Positions 46,954-56,550 of a stretch of DNA of 64,000 nucleotides are shown in pieces (position 1 is the first letter of the stretch; each line of letters starts with the position of its first letter). Origin of the DNA: Sneathiella glossodoripedis JCM 23214. GTDB taxonomy: Bacteria > Pseudomonadota > Alphaproteobacteria > Sneathiellales > Sneathiellaceae. The position numbers and the translations under genes are program-made. The stretch spans positions 1,116,001 through 1,180,000 of the forward strand of contig NZ_BAMS01000001.1 in assembly GCF_000616095.1 (NCBI RefSeq), written 5' to 3'. The notes under the pieces were generated by a model that saw nothing but the letters and a program-made list of their open reading frames with translations, was not told the origin of the DNA and did no database searches.

Positions 46954-47796
46954 TGTATTGGTCTTTGCTTTAAAGGCCTGAACCATGCCATTAACCGACT
47001 GCTGATGCGCACTCCAGTGGCGACCGCCAATCATTCCTCCGTCAACCACAAGATCAGCAGCGTTGATGAAGCTGGCTTCGTCCGATGCGAAAAATAGCGC
47101 AGCATTTGCAATATCTTCTGGCAGGCCTGCCCTTGGGATCGGTTGCGCTTTGGACAGTAATTCACCAGCTACGCTGGAAGTTGCTTCCGCTTCTGCGCCA
47201 GTTAGTCCGAGAGCTTTTCCAAAGATGCCGGTTGCGGTTGCCCCTGGTGATATTGAGTTTACTCTGATGTTACTTTCGCCGAGTTCCATAGCGGCGCTTC
47301 GGGTTAATTGTAAAACAGCAGATTTAGCTGCACTGTAGACCATTGATGTGGAATAACCTGCAAGATGACCCGCGATACTTGCGTTGTTAATGATGCTTCC
47401 AAAACCCTGTTTTTTCATTACAGGAGCAACATGTTTAATGCCGAGCAGAACGCCACCCAGTAGCACCCGGATCGCTTCTATTGCTTTTTCATAATCCACA
47501 GTTTCGATGCTACCCACAGGAGCAGGGCCGCCTGCGTTATTAAAAAGCACATCGATTTTGCCAAATTTGCTGGCAGTTTCGGAAATGAGCGCCTTTACAT
47601 CCGCTTCAACTGCCACATCCGTTTGAATAAAATGAGCGTTCGGCCCCAGCGAACTGGCAATTTTCTCTCCGTCGCCTTTGCGTCTACCTGCAAATACAAC
47701 GGTTGCGCCCTCTTTAATAAATAATTCGACTGATTTTAGTCCGATCCCGCTGGTTCCGCCTGTAATAATGGCAACCTTGCTGTCCAGTCTTCCCAT
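46951..47796 (-). CDS. Short-chain dehydrogenase/reductase
   Basis: A 281-aa classical SDR. TGGTSGIGLKSVELF is the NAD(P)-binding glycine motif, NNAGGPAPVGS the conserved NNAG, and the catalytic Tyr/Lys appear in SMVYSAAKSAVLQLT, after INNASIAGHLAG (Ser region). FAGRRKGDG at beta-strand 2 has basic residues after the strand and suggests NADP preference. The C-terminal region with GLPEDIANAALFFASDEASF and VDGGMIGGRHW is typical. Substrate unknown. Divergent from the TipF-like gene across 180 bp. Confidence 0.9.
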   Translation of the reverse strand: MGRLDSKVAIITGGTSGIGLKSVELFIKEGATVVFAGRRKGDGEKIASSLGPNAHFIQTDVAVEADVKALISETASKFGKIDVLFNNAGGPAPVGSIETVDYEKAIEAIRVLLGGVLLGIKHVAPVMKKQGFGSIINNASIAGHLAGYSTSMVYSAAKSAVLQLTRSAAMELGESNIRVNSISPGATATGIFGKALGLTGAEAEATSSVAGELLSKAQPIPRAGLPEDIANAALFFASDEASFINAADLVVDGGMIGGRHWSAHQQSVNGMVQAFKAKTNT

Positions 47797-47976
47797 CTTA
47801 TTTCCCCGTTTAAATTTTGTTATTTAGTTGGTTTGTTTTACAATTCGTTGTTAGGTTAATAAATATAACAGGTTGTTGCCTATTAAAATCGGATCAGGGC
47901 GTTACTCACCACTGTGCTGAGGTCTGAGTAGCGTTGAATCTTTTGAGGCAGTGAGTGGAACAAAGGGGCTGTTGGT

Positions 47977-49197
47977 GTGTTATATCATTTGGTGATTGTT
48001 GCGGCTTATGTGATGACAGCAATTGTCATCGGCAGACAGCTTCCTTCATTTGTTCCCGATATTGCACCATTGACCGGGTATTGGATTGGCGGATGCTTTT
48101 TCCTGATCTGTGCGCTAGCACATGAATTTATCATGCGTCGTGTTGAACGCATGGAAATGCAAAAAGAACTTCGCACCATCAAGCGCGACCTGTCTGCTGC
48201 AGAGGGTGGCCTTGAAAGGTTTGAGGGAATATTAGGCGGTCTTGCCGGCGATGATCAGAACATGGATGGCTTCGCTTCGGAAATGAAGATGCTTAGAAAG
48301 CTTCTTAATCAGCTCACTTTAGAGATGAATAAGGGGCAAGAAGGCGCAACATCTGCATCGAAAACCAACGGAGCAACACCACCGACGGCGAAGGAACGCC
48401 CGGTTCTGGTTGCATCGCCAGAGGTAGAAGATGAAGAGCAAACTGCACAGAAACGGAGTGAAATTCTTGAAATAGTGCGTTCAGGTTTACAGGAAAACCG
48501 GGTTGATTTGTATTTACAGCCCATTGTTCGACTTCCCCAGCGGCGGGCAAAATTCTACGAAGCCTTTTCACGAATTCGCGGACCACAAGGAGAAATCATC
48601 ACGCCTCGTCAGTATTTGGCGATTGCTGAAGAAGCGGGTCTTGTCGGGACCATTGACAATCTGCTTCTTATTCGCTGCGTTCAGTTGATCCGCCGTGTTC
48701 GTCAGAAAAGTACGGATGTCGGATTTTTTGTGAACGTGTCCGCAAGAACCATGCGCGATGCCTCGTTCTTCCATCAGTTTGTTGAATTTTTGGACCGAAA
48801 TAGCGATCTCAATGAAAATCTGATCCTTGAATTTGCACAGGAAGATATTGATTCTGCGACTGATCAGGTTCGTGACGGGCTGAAGATGCTGGCTGATATG
48901 GGGTTCGTGTTTTCGATGGATCAGGTCATTCGCCTTGATATGGATTTTGGTCAATTGGCCAAAGACAACTTCAAATACCTCAAGGTTTCCGCGTCAGATC
49001 TGTTGCCAGGCGGGTATGGATTGCCCATGAATATCCACCCGGAGGATCTGCATGAAGCCCTTGCGAGAGCAGAGGTTGAGTTGATAGCATCCCAAGTGGA
49101 AGACGAGGACACAGTCATTGGGCTTTTGGATGCTGATGTGAGCTTTGGGCAAGGTTATCTATTCGGTGTGCCCAAACCCCCTCCTGCAGCAAACTAG
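47977..49197 (+). CDS. TipF-like membrane protein with degenerate EAL domain
   Basis: A 406-aa protein starting at GTG. Two membrane segments (about residues 2-20 and 28-48), a coiled-coil (RRVERMEMQKELRTIKRDLS), a low-complexity linker, and a C-terminal EAL-like domain (residues about 165-400). The EAL signature is altered: YEAFSRIRG replaces EAL.R, FSMDQ replaces DDFG, LEFAQED lies at the third motif and SQVEDEDT replaces EGVE, while GQGYLFG remains. So catalysis of c-di-GMP hydrolysis is unlikely; binding is possible. This architecture matches Caulobacter TipF, which positions the flagellum. The gene lies near cheYZ but not in one operon. Confidence 0.72.
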   Translation: MLYHLVIVAAYVMTAIVIGRQLPSFVPDIAPLTGYWIGGCFFLICALAHEFIMRRVERMEMQKELRTIKRDLSAAEGGLERFEGILGGLAGDDQNMDGFASEMKMLRKLLNQLTLEMNKGQEGATSASKTNGATPPTAKERPVLVASPEVEDEEQTAQKRSEILEIVRSGLQENRVDLYLQPIVRLPQRRAKFYEAFSRIRGPQGEIITPRQYLAIAEEAGLVGTIDNLLLIRCVQLIRRVRQKSTDVGFFVNVSARTMRDASFFHQFVEFLDRNSDLNENLILEFAQEDIDSATDQVRDGLKMLADMGFVFSMDQVIRLDMDFGQLAKDNFKYLKVSASDLLPGGYGLPMNIHPEDLHEALARAEVELIASQVEDEDTVIGLLDADVSFGQGYLFGVPKPPPAAN

Positions 49198-49278
49198 GGG
49201 CAACTCTTGACGTTGCTGTCAATTGCACCTATCCCTGCCAAATATCGTACTAAGATTGCCAAGAAAGTAGAATAAGTA

Positions 49279-50156
49279 ATGTCTTTTCGGATTATCCCGG
49301 GTTTGTCGGAAGTGGCAGAAAATTATGACGCCTTTATCCTTGATCTTTGGGGCGTCGTCCATAATGGCCTGGAGCCTATCCGGGCGTGTTGGAATGTATG
49401 GAAAAGTTACGCTCAAACGGCTGTCAGATTCTTCTGCTTTCCAATGCGCCGCGAACTCATAACTTCGTGGAAGGGTTTTTGGAAAATATCGGGGTTGAAC
49501 GGGATGCATATGACCTGATTCTAACCTCGGGGGATATGACCCGAATAGTGCTTGAAGATAAGCGATTTGATTTCCTAAAAGGAGATAACAAAAGCTTCTA
49601 TCAGTTCGGGGCAGAGCGGGATAAAGGCTTGGAAGACGGCCTCGATTACAGCAAGGTTACAGAGCTTTCAAAAGCAGACTTTCTTATTTGCACGGGTCTT
49701 GCTGATGATGAAACCGAAACTCCAGAAAGCTATCGCGAATTATTGCAGGAAGCCGCAAAATATAATCTGCCAATGATTTGCGCCAATCCTGATCTGACCG
49801 TTATGCGCGGAGAAAACATGCATTACTGCGCCGGTGCACTCGCGCAATTGTATGAATCGCTAGGCGGGCAGGTTGAGTTATTCGGAAAGCCGTATCCTTG
49901 GGCATACAAGATGGCGATGGAGAAACTGCAAATTAGTGATCCTCAAAAAATACTGGCGGTTGGTGACAGTATGCGTACCGATATTAAAGGGGCCACCGGC
50001 GCAGGTATTGATTGCATTTTAGTGAGCGGTGGGATTCACGCCGAAGAGTGGGGACTTCGAGATGGGGATATCCCGTCAACTGAGCAGGTGGAATTGCAGG
50101 TTGAGCAGCATGGGGTTTGCCCGACTTTTGTGACGGGTCACATGAAGTGGAATTAA
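49279..50156 (+). CDS. HAD family hydrolase, TIGR01459-type (one frame break)
   Basis: About 292 aa after repair. The HAD motif I is FILDLWGVVHNGL (D.DG type with Trp), LLLSNAPRTHNF is motif II (Ser/Thr), and KPYPWAYKMAM with VGDSMRTDIKGATGAGIDC gives motifs III and IV. A break near 49377 is mended by one T (LEPYPGVLECMEKL). The subfamily, typical of alphaproteobacteria, has unknown substrates; nucleotide or sugar phosphates are likely. The gene lies alone between the TipF-like gene and the convergent cheZ gene. Confidence 0.87.
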
Positions 50157-50186
50157 AAAAGCCGCTAATTTCACTTAGCGGCTTTT
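50155..50186. terminator. Terminator between HAD gene and cheZ
   Basis: AAAAGCCGCTAA and TTAGCGGCTTTT form a twelve-base perfect stem around TTTCAC at the end of the HAD gene. Runs on both strands allow termination in both directions. Confidence 0.85.
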
Positions 50187-50211
50187 GGGAAGAATTTATC
50201 GAAAACAAAGA

Positions 50212-50861
50212 TCAGTTGAACAGTGCGTCAATGTCATCCTGATCTACAGACTGCTGTCCTTCAATATCGGACTGTTTTTTCTGTTTTCCAGGCGAGTTTT
50301 CGTCGGCAGGAGCTGCTGATGAACTCTCGTCATTCGCGGACGAATCAGCGAACATGTCATCCACATAATCCTGATCAACACCTTCACCAGCAAGAGCAGG
50401 GCCGTTTAGAAGAGCGGCTTCTTCATCTTCCGGGTCTGCCGCTTCAACAGCAGCCTCGCTGTTTTCGTCATGCCCCCAAGCTGCAGTGAGCTTATCTAGA
50501 TAAGTCTCGATATACTCCAGGGTAGAGACAACCTTGCTAATGCGTTGGCCCGTAATATCCTGAAAGGAGCAGGCCTCAAAAATATCCATGCAGGCGTCGT
50601 TTACCACATTGGCTTCCGTCACACGCGCATCCATAATTTTTTCGGCAGCTTCCATTATCTGATTGGTCGCAGATTCTGTTGCTTCCACAATCGCGTCCAG
50701 CTCCTTGCCCGCTCTTGGCAATTTATCCCGCTTCAGATCTTTCGGTCTGATTTGAGAGATTTCAGAACGCGCTGAGACAATAAAATTTACCAAATCACGC
50801 AGTCTGCATGCAGAGTGCTAAGCTCTTCACGAAGTGCAATGACTTCTTGCTCGGCATTCAT
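50212..50861 (-). CDS. cheZ: Chemotaxis phosphatase CheZ (one frame break)
   Basis: About 216 aa after repair. The start ATG overlaps the last base of the cheY stop codon, but a stop follows after about 24 codons unless one A is added near 50803, which gives ALREELSTLHAELRDLVNFI. The body has two long helices, IMEAAEKIMDARVTEANVVN and the conserved FQDITGQRISKVVSTLEYIE; CheZ uses an equivalent D..GQ motif for CheY-P dephosphorylation. The C-terminus VDQDDIDALFN is a CheY-binding peptide of the usual D.DDIDALF type. It forms an operon with cheY. Confidence 0.9.
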
Positions 50862-51247
50862 TAGAAGTCGCCCAGCACAGCCGCCATTTTTGTCTTAAGT
50901 GTCGCTGCGTTAAATGGTTTTACGATATAGTTATTCACACCCGCTTTCTTTGCGGCGATAACGTTATCGGTTTTAGACTCGGCGGTAATCATAATAAATG
51001 GTGTTGCTTTGAGTGCTTCGTCAGCGCGCACTTCCTGCAGCAGCTGATAACCAGTCATCGGCTCCATATTCCAGTCAGAAATCACAAGACCGTATTTGGC
51101 TGTGCGCATTTTTGCGAGCGCCATGGATCCGTCAGTCGCCTCGTCTACATTATCAAAACCCAACTGCTTAAGCAGATTGCGAATAATCCGCAGCATTGTT
51201 TTGTAATCGTCAATGATCAGGATCGGCATATTCATGTCGACGGCCAT
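50861..51247 (-). CDS. cheY: Single-domain response regulator CheY
   Basis: A 128-aa receiver domain. IDDYKTMLRIIRNLLKQLG contains the acidic pair, VISDWNMEPMTGYQLL the phosphoacceptor Asp, MITAESKT the Thr/Ser switch and IVKPFNAATLK the Lys. The extra N-terminal MAVDMN may start at the second Met. It signals to the flagellar motor and is controlled by CheZ. Both are upstream of nothing else on this strand; a 270-bp divergent gap with the MaoC gene holds a poly-A-rich stretch but nothing I can name. Confidence 0.93.
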   Translation of the reverse strand: MAVDMNMPILIIDDYKTMLRIIRNLLKQLGFDNVDEATDGSMALAKMRTAKYGLVISDWNMEPMTGYQLLQEVRADEALKATPFIMITAESKTDNVIAAKKAGVNNYIVKPFNAATLKTKMAAVLGDF

Positions 51248-51517
51248 AGAAGTACCCTCTTTATAAAGTCTATTTTCTACTATTTTGATGAAGTGCAGCG
51301 CTCAGGAAGCGTTGCTTTCACGATCAAACATTACGAATGGAACCTAAAAAAATGGTTAATGGATCAGGCAAAAAAGCCAGTTTTCGTTAAATTTGTCGAA
51401 AGCATTGGGCATGTTTGGTGAAAATGTGCCTCTTTACGCTATTTAAAACTCACAAGTTCTTGCAGCCCTCTCCTGTTGGGCACTATATTGCAATGCAAAA
51501 TTATAAATGAGGGCGGA

Positions 51518-51952
51518 ATGAGCGAATTTGAAAAACTGCACGGCTATTTTCTGGAAGATTTGAGCGTGGGCATGAGTGAAATGTTCGCCAAAACAGTAAC
51601 CGAAGCAGATATTCTTATGTTTGCCGGTGTTTCCGGCGATACCAATCCGGTCCATTTAAATGCGGATTTCGCTGCGCAGACAATGTTCAAGGAACGCATC
51701 GCACATGGTATGCTCTCAGCCAGTTTTCTATCAACGGTTTTTGGCACCAAGTTGCCGGGGCCAGGTGCGATATACATGAACCAGTCCCTCAATTTTAAAG
51801 CTCCGGTTTGTATTGGGGATACTGTCGTCGCCCGTGTTGAACTGACAGAGATAAACGGTCGCCGTGTCACTTTTGACTGTAAATGTACGATTGGGGATAC
51901 CGTAGTGTTGGATGGCGAGGCAACCTTGATGGTTGCCAAGAGGCCCAAATAG
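51518..51952 (+). CDS. MaoC family (R)-specific enoyl-CoA hydratase
   Basis: A 144-aa hot-dog fold hydratase. The hydratase-2 signature is FAGVSGDTNPVHLNADFA with the catalytic Asp and His, followed by RIAHGMLSASFLSTVFGTKL and PGPGAIYMNQSLNFKAPV. Relatives such as PhaJ hydrate enoyl-CoA to (R)-3-hydroxyacyl-CoA, feeding polyhydroxyalkanoates or other CoA routes. Start MSEFEKLHG was chosen because GAGGGCGGA precedes it; a longer frame has no family support. The ribF gene follows 17 bp later. Confidence 0.9.
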   Translation: MSEFEKLHGYFLEDLSVGMSEMFAKTVTEADILMFAGVSGDTNPVHLNADFAAQTMFKERIAHGMLSASFLSTVFGTKLPGPGAIYMNQSLNFKAPVCIGDTVVARVELTEINGRRVTFDCKCTIGDTVVLDGEATLMVAKRPK

Positions 51953-51969
51953 GCGCCGGAGCGGATTAG

Positions 51970-52962
51970 ATGGAAATTCTCAAGACTTATTCAGACGTTC
52001 CTGAACAGTATAAGGGGTGTGTTCTTGCAATCGGAAATTTCGATGGCGTGCATCTGGGGCATCAGGCCGTTATTGGCGAAGCACAGAAGATTGCCAGTGA
52101 GTTGGAGGCTCCCTCCGGTGTCTTGACATTTGAGCCTCATCCAAGGGAATTTTTCGCCCCGCAGACACCTCCTTTTCGCTTGTCGACCCTTGAAACCCGG
52201 GCTGCACATCTCAACTGGCTCGGCGTCGATGTGATGGCGGCTCTTGCTTTCGATCTGGACTTTTCGCGAAAGACGGCCGAAGAGTTTGTATTTGACGTTC
52301 TCGTGAAAGGATTTGCGGTTCGCCACGTGGTTGTTGGCTACGATTTTATTTTCGGTCACAAGCGGCAGGGAACGACGGTTATTCTTGCCGAACTCGGGCG
52401 TAAGTTTGGCTTCGGTGTTACGGTGGTAGAGCCCGTTGGAGAAGAAACGACAATCTATTCCTCAACCGCAATTCGCACCCTTTTGGCAGAAGGAAACCCT
52501 TCAAAAGCGGCCAGTTTACTGGGTCATTGGTGGGAAGTGGAAGGGGAAGTCATCAAAGGTGATCAACGGGGCCGCACAATAGGATTTCCAACAGCCAACA
52601 TACCGATTACGCATTACCATCCACCAAAATTGGGTGTCTATGCCGTGCGTGTAGGCCGCATGGGCGAAGGCGGTACGACTTCGTGGATTGATGGCGTGGC
52701 AAATTATGGCAAGCGACCGACATTTGATAAGAAGGATATCTTGCTTGAGGTTCATTTGCTTGATTTCGAGGGTGATCTTTATGGGGAGACGATCCGGATT
52801 GCTTTTGTGGACTTCATTCGCGACGAGTTGAAGTTTTCCGGGATTGACCAGCTGCAAGAGCAGATTGAAATGGATGCAAGAAAAGCGCGGCAGCTTCTAT
52901 CCGAGCCAGAAAATAGACAAGATAAGTACGCAGATAAGAAGCTGAAACGAAAAAGAGCCTGA
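51970..52962 (+). CDS. ribF: Bifunctional riboflavin kinase/FAD synthetase
   Basis: A 330-aa protein of expected length. The N-terminal FAD synthetase domain (about 1-180) has AIGNFDGVHLGHQAVIGEA and HPREFF, VVGYDFIFGHKRQG and STAIRTLLAEGN; the C-terminal kinase domain has GDQRGRTIGFPTANIP and GVYAVRVG, then LLEVHLLDFEGDLYG. It makes FMN then FAD. The Lys/Arg-rich tail is short. A 267-bp gap follows before ileS. Confidence 0.95.
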   Translation: MEILKTYSDVPEQYKGCVLAIGNFDGVHLGHQAVIGEAQKIASELEAPSGVLTFEPHPREFFAPQTPPFRLSTLETRAAHLNWLGVDVMAALAFDLDFSRKTAEEFVFDVLVKGFAVRHVVVGYDFIFGHKRQGTTVILAELGRKFGFGVTVVEPVGEETTIYSSTAIRTLLAEGNPSKAASLLGHWWEVEGEVIKGDQRGRTIGFPTANIPITHYHPPKLGVYAVRVGRMGEGGTTSWIDGVANYGKRPTFDKKDILLEVHLLDFEGDLYGETIRIAFVDFIRDELKFSGIDQLQEQIEMDARKARQLLSEPENRQDKYADKKLKRKRA

Positions 52963-53104
52963 TTTTGAGTAAAATAACAGCGGTTTCGGTAAACAGGCCT
53001 CTCGACACCTTATTAATGTCTTGATAAAACAGCGATATGAATTTTCACTGGTATTCTCAAATCCGCGCGCCGAAAATTGGCGGCGCCATCAGTCGAATTA
53101 GCAG

Positions 53105-53130
53105 CCCGGCCTGAAACGAGTAAGGCCGGG
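53105..53130. promoter_or_regulatory. Strong hairpin in the ileS leader
   Basis: CCCGGCCT and AGGCCGGG form a perfect eight-base stem around GAAACGAGTA, 100 bp before the ileS start codon. No T-run follows (AAAACTG on the plus strand), so it is not a simple terminator. A second GC-rich inverted segment lies at about 53072-53092. The 267-bp gap otherwise holds no gene. Confidence 0.5.
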
Positions 53131-53229
53131 AAAACTGTCAGCGTGCGTTTCGCGGCAGGTATAAGAGAATGACCAAGTTCAGGTCTGATTAGATTACTTT
53201 TCGATAACTGTTAGGATCAGTTCGCCACC

Positions 53230-56052
53230 ATGAGCACTGACTATAAATCAACTTTATTTTTGCCAACCACCAGTTTTCCAATGAAAGCCGGGCTTCCCAA
53301 CAAAGAGCCGGGATTGCTTGAGCGCTGGGAGAAAATGAACCTGTTTGGAAAATTGCGCGAGCAATCAAAGGGACGGGAGCAATTTGTTCTGCATGATGGA
53401 CCGCCTTATGCAAACGGCCATCTGCACATCGGGCATGCGTTTAATAAAATTCTGAAAGACGTCATTAACCGTAGCCAGCAAATGACAGGAAAAAATGCGC
53501 ATTATGTTCCGGGCTGGGATTGTCACGGTTTGCCGATTGAGTGGAAGATCGAAGAGAAATATCGCAAAGCCGGTAAAAACAAGGATGAAGTTCCGATTAA
53601 CGAATTCCGGCAAGAATGTCGTGAGTTTGCTGCCCACTGGATTGATGTGCAGCGTGAGGAATTCAAGCGCCTTGGCGTGATGGGCGATTGGGAGAACCCC
53701 TATCTGACAATGAGCTTCGATGCAGAAGCACAGATTGTCAAAGAGCTTCTCAAATTTGCGATGAACGGCGGGCTATATCGCGGCTCAAAGCCGGTTATGT
53801 GGTCGCCTGTTGAAAAAACAGCATTGGCAGAGGCGGAGATCGAATATCATGACCACACATCCACAACGATCTATGTCCGTTTTCCGGTAAAATTTGGCGG
53901 TGCGCCATTTGAAGGCGGAAGCATTGTAATCTGGACAACAACTCCCTGGACAATGCCGGGCAACAGGGCAATCGCATATGGAAATGAAATTTCCTATGTC
54001 GGCGTTGAGGTCAAGGCGGTGAGTGAAACTTCCCTGGCCAAAGTCGGTGAAAAGCTATTTGTTGCAGCTGAACTGCTTGAGGAGCTGAAACAGGTTTGCG
54101 GCATTGAAGAAGTTGAAGGCTTCTGGCAGGGCGTGGGGGCAGACCTTAAGGGGGTCACCTGTAGCCATCCGTTTGCTGGTCAGGGCTATGAATTTGACGT
54201 GCCGCTTCTTGATGGTGATCATGTTACCGTGGATGCTGGTACCGGCTTTGTTCATACGGCTCCCGGACATGGTCAGGAAGACTATGAAGTGGGTCTGAAA
54301 TACAATCTTGAAATTCCACAAACCGTTGATGAGGATGGTACATTTTATAAACATGTCCCGATTTTTTCCGGAGAACATGTCTATAAATGTAATGAGCATG
54401 TTGCGGACGAGCTGGAGGCTGCGGGTGCGCTTCTTAAGCGCGGCAAAATCAAGCATTCCTACCCGCATTCCTGGCGATCAAAGGCTCCTTTGATTTTCAG
54501 AAATACGAGCCAGTGGTTCATTTCAATGGAGACAAATTCGCTACGCCAAAAGGCGCTAAAGGCGATTGATGAGACAAACTGGTATCCGAAAACGGGTCAC
54601 CGCCGTCTTTACAGCATGGTTGAAAACCGCCCCGATTGGGTGCTGTCACGGCAGCGGGCTTGGGGGGTTCCCATAACTGTTTTTGTGAATAAGGAAAGTG
54701 GTGAGATTCTCCGGGATCCAGACGTAAACGCGCGGATCGAGAAGATTACGGAAGAAGAAGGATCTGATGCTTGGTTTGCATCCGATGCATCCCGTTTTCT
54801 TGGAAACAAGCACAATCCTGAAGACTATGAGATGATCAAGGATATTCTGGATGTGTGGTTTGACAGTGGCAGTACACATGCCTTTACCCTTGAAAACCGC
54901 CCTGAGATGAAGTGGCCCGCTGATCTGTATCTGGAGGGAACAGATCAGCATCGCGGGTGGTTCCATTCTTCCTTGCTTGAGTCTTGTGGAACAAGGGGGC
55001 GTGCACCGTATGAGGGTGTGCTAACGCACGGATTTGTTCTGGATGGAAAAGGCCGCAAGATGTCCAAATCGATGGGTAACATCGTGCCGCCAGAAAAAAT
55101 CATCAAACAGAATGGCGCAGACATTCTGCGGCTATGGACGATTGCGTCTGATTATACGGATGATATGCGCATCGGCGACGAAATCATTCGTGGGCAGGTC
55201 GACAGTTATCGGCGCCTGCGCAACACTCTGCGCTTTGTGTTAGGTAATCTCGCCAATTGGGATGAGAGTGAGCGGCTCGAAATAGACGAGATGCCTGAAT
55301 TGGAGCAATGGGTATTGCATCGGATTTCTGTATTGGACCAGCAGGTTCGTAAAAATGTTGCGAACTATGAGTTTAGCAGAATGTTTAGTGCAATTCATAA
55401 CTTCTGCACGCTTGAGCTTTCTGCCTTCTACTTCGATATTCGCAAAGATGTCTTGTATTGTGATGGCGTAAATGACACGCGGCGGCGTGCGGCACGAACT
55501 GTCCTTGACCATCTGTTTCATTGTCTGACGTCCTGGTTGGCACCAATCCTTGTCTTTACTGCCGAGGAAACATGGCTTTCCCGTTTCCCCGGAGACGATA
55601 GCTCAGTGCATTTGAACCAGTTCCCAACAATTCCAGCCAATTGGCAGAACGCGGAACTGGACGCCAAATGGTCAAAAGTGAGGGCATTTCGTAGGGTGGT
55701 GACTGGTGCACTTGAAATCGAGCGCCGGGAAAAGCGTATCGGATCCAGCCTGCAGGCGGCGCCTATTGTGTATGTTAGTGCTGAGTTTGAAGAAGTGCTT
55801 AACGGGTTGCCGCTCGATGATATTTGTATCACGTCGGGACTGGTGTTGAGCCGCGATGCGTCACCAGAAAACGCATTCACGTTGGAAGATGTCAGTGGTG
55901 TTGCTGTCGTATCCCAACTGGCTGAGGGCAATAAATGTGAGCGCTGCTGGAAAATACTCGACGAAGTTGGGACGCATGAGACGCATACTGACTTATGTAT
56001 CCGCTGCGCAGATGTGGTTGATGGCATGGATATAGAGGTGGCAGCTTCGTGA
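53230..56052 (+). CDS. ileS: Isoleucine--tRNA ligase
   Basis: A 940-aa class I synthetase, normal length. HIGH signature in PPYANGHLHIGHAFNKILKD, the CP1 editing domain with IVIWTTTPWTMPGNRAI and DAGTGFVHTAPGHGQEDY, KMSKSMGN, and a C-terminal zinc site in CERCWK...CIRC. It charges tRNA-Ile and edits valine. The lspA start overlaps its stop (GTGA), the usual ileS-lspA arrangement. No frame break was seen in this long gene. Confidence 0.97.
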   Translation: MSTDYKSTLFLPTTSFPMKAGLPNKEPGLLERWEKMNLFGKLREQSKGREQFVLHDGPPYANGHLHIGHAFNKILKDVINRSQQMTGKNAHYVPGWDCHGLPIEWKIEEKYRKAGKNKDEVPINEFRQECREFAAHWIDVQREEFKRLGVMGDWENPYLTMSFDAEAQIVKELLKFAMNGGLYRGSKPVMWSPVEKTALAEAEIEYHDHTSTTIYVRFPVKFGGAPFEGGSIVIWTTTPWTMPGNRAIAYGNEISYVGVEVKAVSETSLAKVGEKLFVAAELLEELKQVCGIEEVEGFWQGVGADLKGVTCSHPFAGQGYEFDVPLLDGDHVTVDAGTGFVHTAPGHGQEDYEVGLKYNLEIPQTVDEDGTFYKHVPIFSGEHVYKCNEHVADELEAAGALLKRGKIKHSYPHSWRSKAPLIFRNTSQWFISMETNSLRQKALKAIDETNWYPKTGHRRLYSMVENRPDWVLSRQRAWGVPITVFVNKESGEILRDPDVNARIEKITEEEGSDAWFASDASRFLGNKHNPEDYEMIKDILDVWFDSGSTHAFTLENRPEMKWPADLYLEGTDQHRGWFHSSLLESCGTRGRAPYEGVLTHGFVLDGKGRKMSKSMGNIVPPEKIIKQNGADILRLWTIASDYTDDMRIGDEIIRGQVDSYRRLRNTLRFVLGNLANWDESERLEIDEMPELEQWVLHRISVLDQQVRKNVANYEFSRMFSAIHNFCTLELSAFYFDIRKDVLYCDGVNDTRRRAARTVLDHLFHCLTSWLAPILVFTAEETWLSRFPGDDSSVHLNQFPTIPANWQNAELDAKWSKVRAFRRVVTGALEIERREKRIGSSLQAAPIVYVSAEFEEVLNGLPLDDICITSGLVLSRDASPENAFTLEDVSGVAVVSQLAEGNKCERCWKILDEVGTHETHTDLCIRCADVVDGMDIEVAAS

Positions 56053-56533
56053 GTAAGCCGACAAGGTTAGGTTGATACTGGCGTTCGTTGCATTGGTCAT
56101 CGATCAGGTATTTAAGCTCTACATGGTAGAGGTTATGGCCGATTATCCTTTCGGGATTGAGGTGACGTCATTTTTCCGACTTGTGATGGTGTGGAACAGT
56201 GGCGTCAGCTTTGGCATGTTCGCGGGAGGGGCGACGACGCGTTGGATACTGATTGGTGTCTCGTCTCTCGTTTCACTAGCACTGTTCGTCTGGCTGTTGA
56301 AGGCTTCTCGGAAGTTTTTGGCCACGGGTTTAGGGCTAGTGCTTGGCGGTGCCATTGGGAATATTGTGGATCGCATTCATTATGGAAGGGTTGCCGATTT
56401 CTTTGATTTTGACCTGATTTTCATGCGGTGGCCTGCTTTCAATATTGCGGATATGGCAATTGTTGGTGGCGTGCTTATATTGATGGTCGACAGCTTGTTT
56501 TTTGACGAAAAATCGTCTAAGACTGATAGCTAA
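56049..56533 (+). CDS. lspA: Lipoprotein signal peptidase (one frame break)
   Basis: About 161 aa after repair. The GTG start overlaps the ileS stop. Near 56072 one T is needed to continue from MSKPTRLG into LILAFVALVIDQVFKLYMVE. Four membrane segments and catalytic aspartates in GNIVDRIHYGRVADFFDF and PAFNIADMAIVGG identify LspA; VMVWNSGVSFGMF is the substrate-binding N. It cleaves prolipoprotein signal peptides after lipidation. Because lspA is normally essential, an apparent break here argues for sequence error. An aspartic protease of the inner membrane. Confidence 0.93.
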
Positions 56534-56550
56534 CTGAAAAGGGTGGGAAT

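Noticed and set aside
53220-53233. Eukaryote-like GCCACCATG context at the ileS start
   Set aside because: Chance resemblance; everything around is bacterial.
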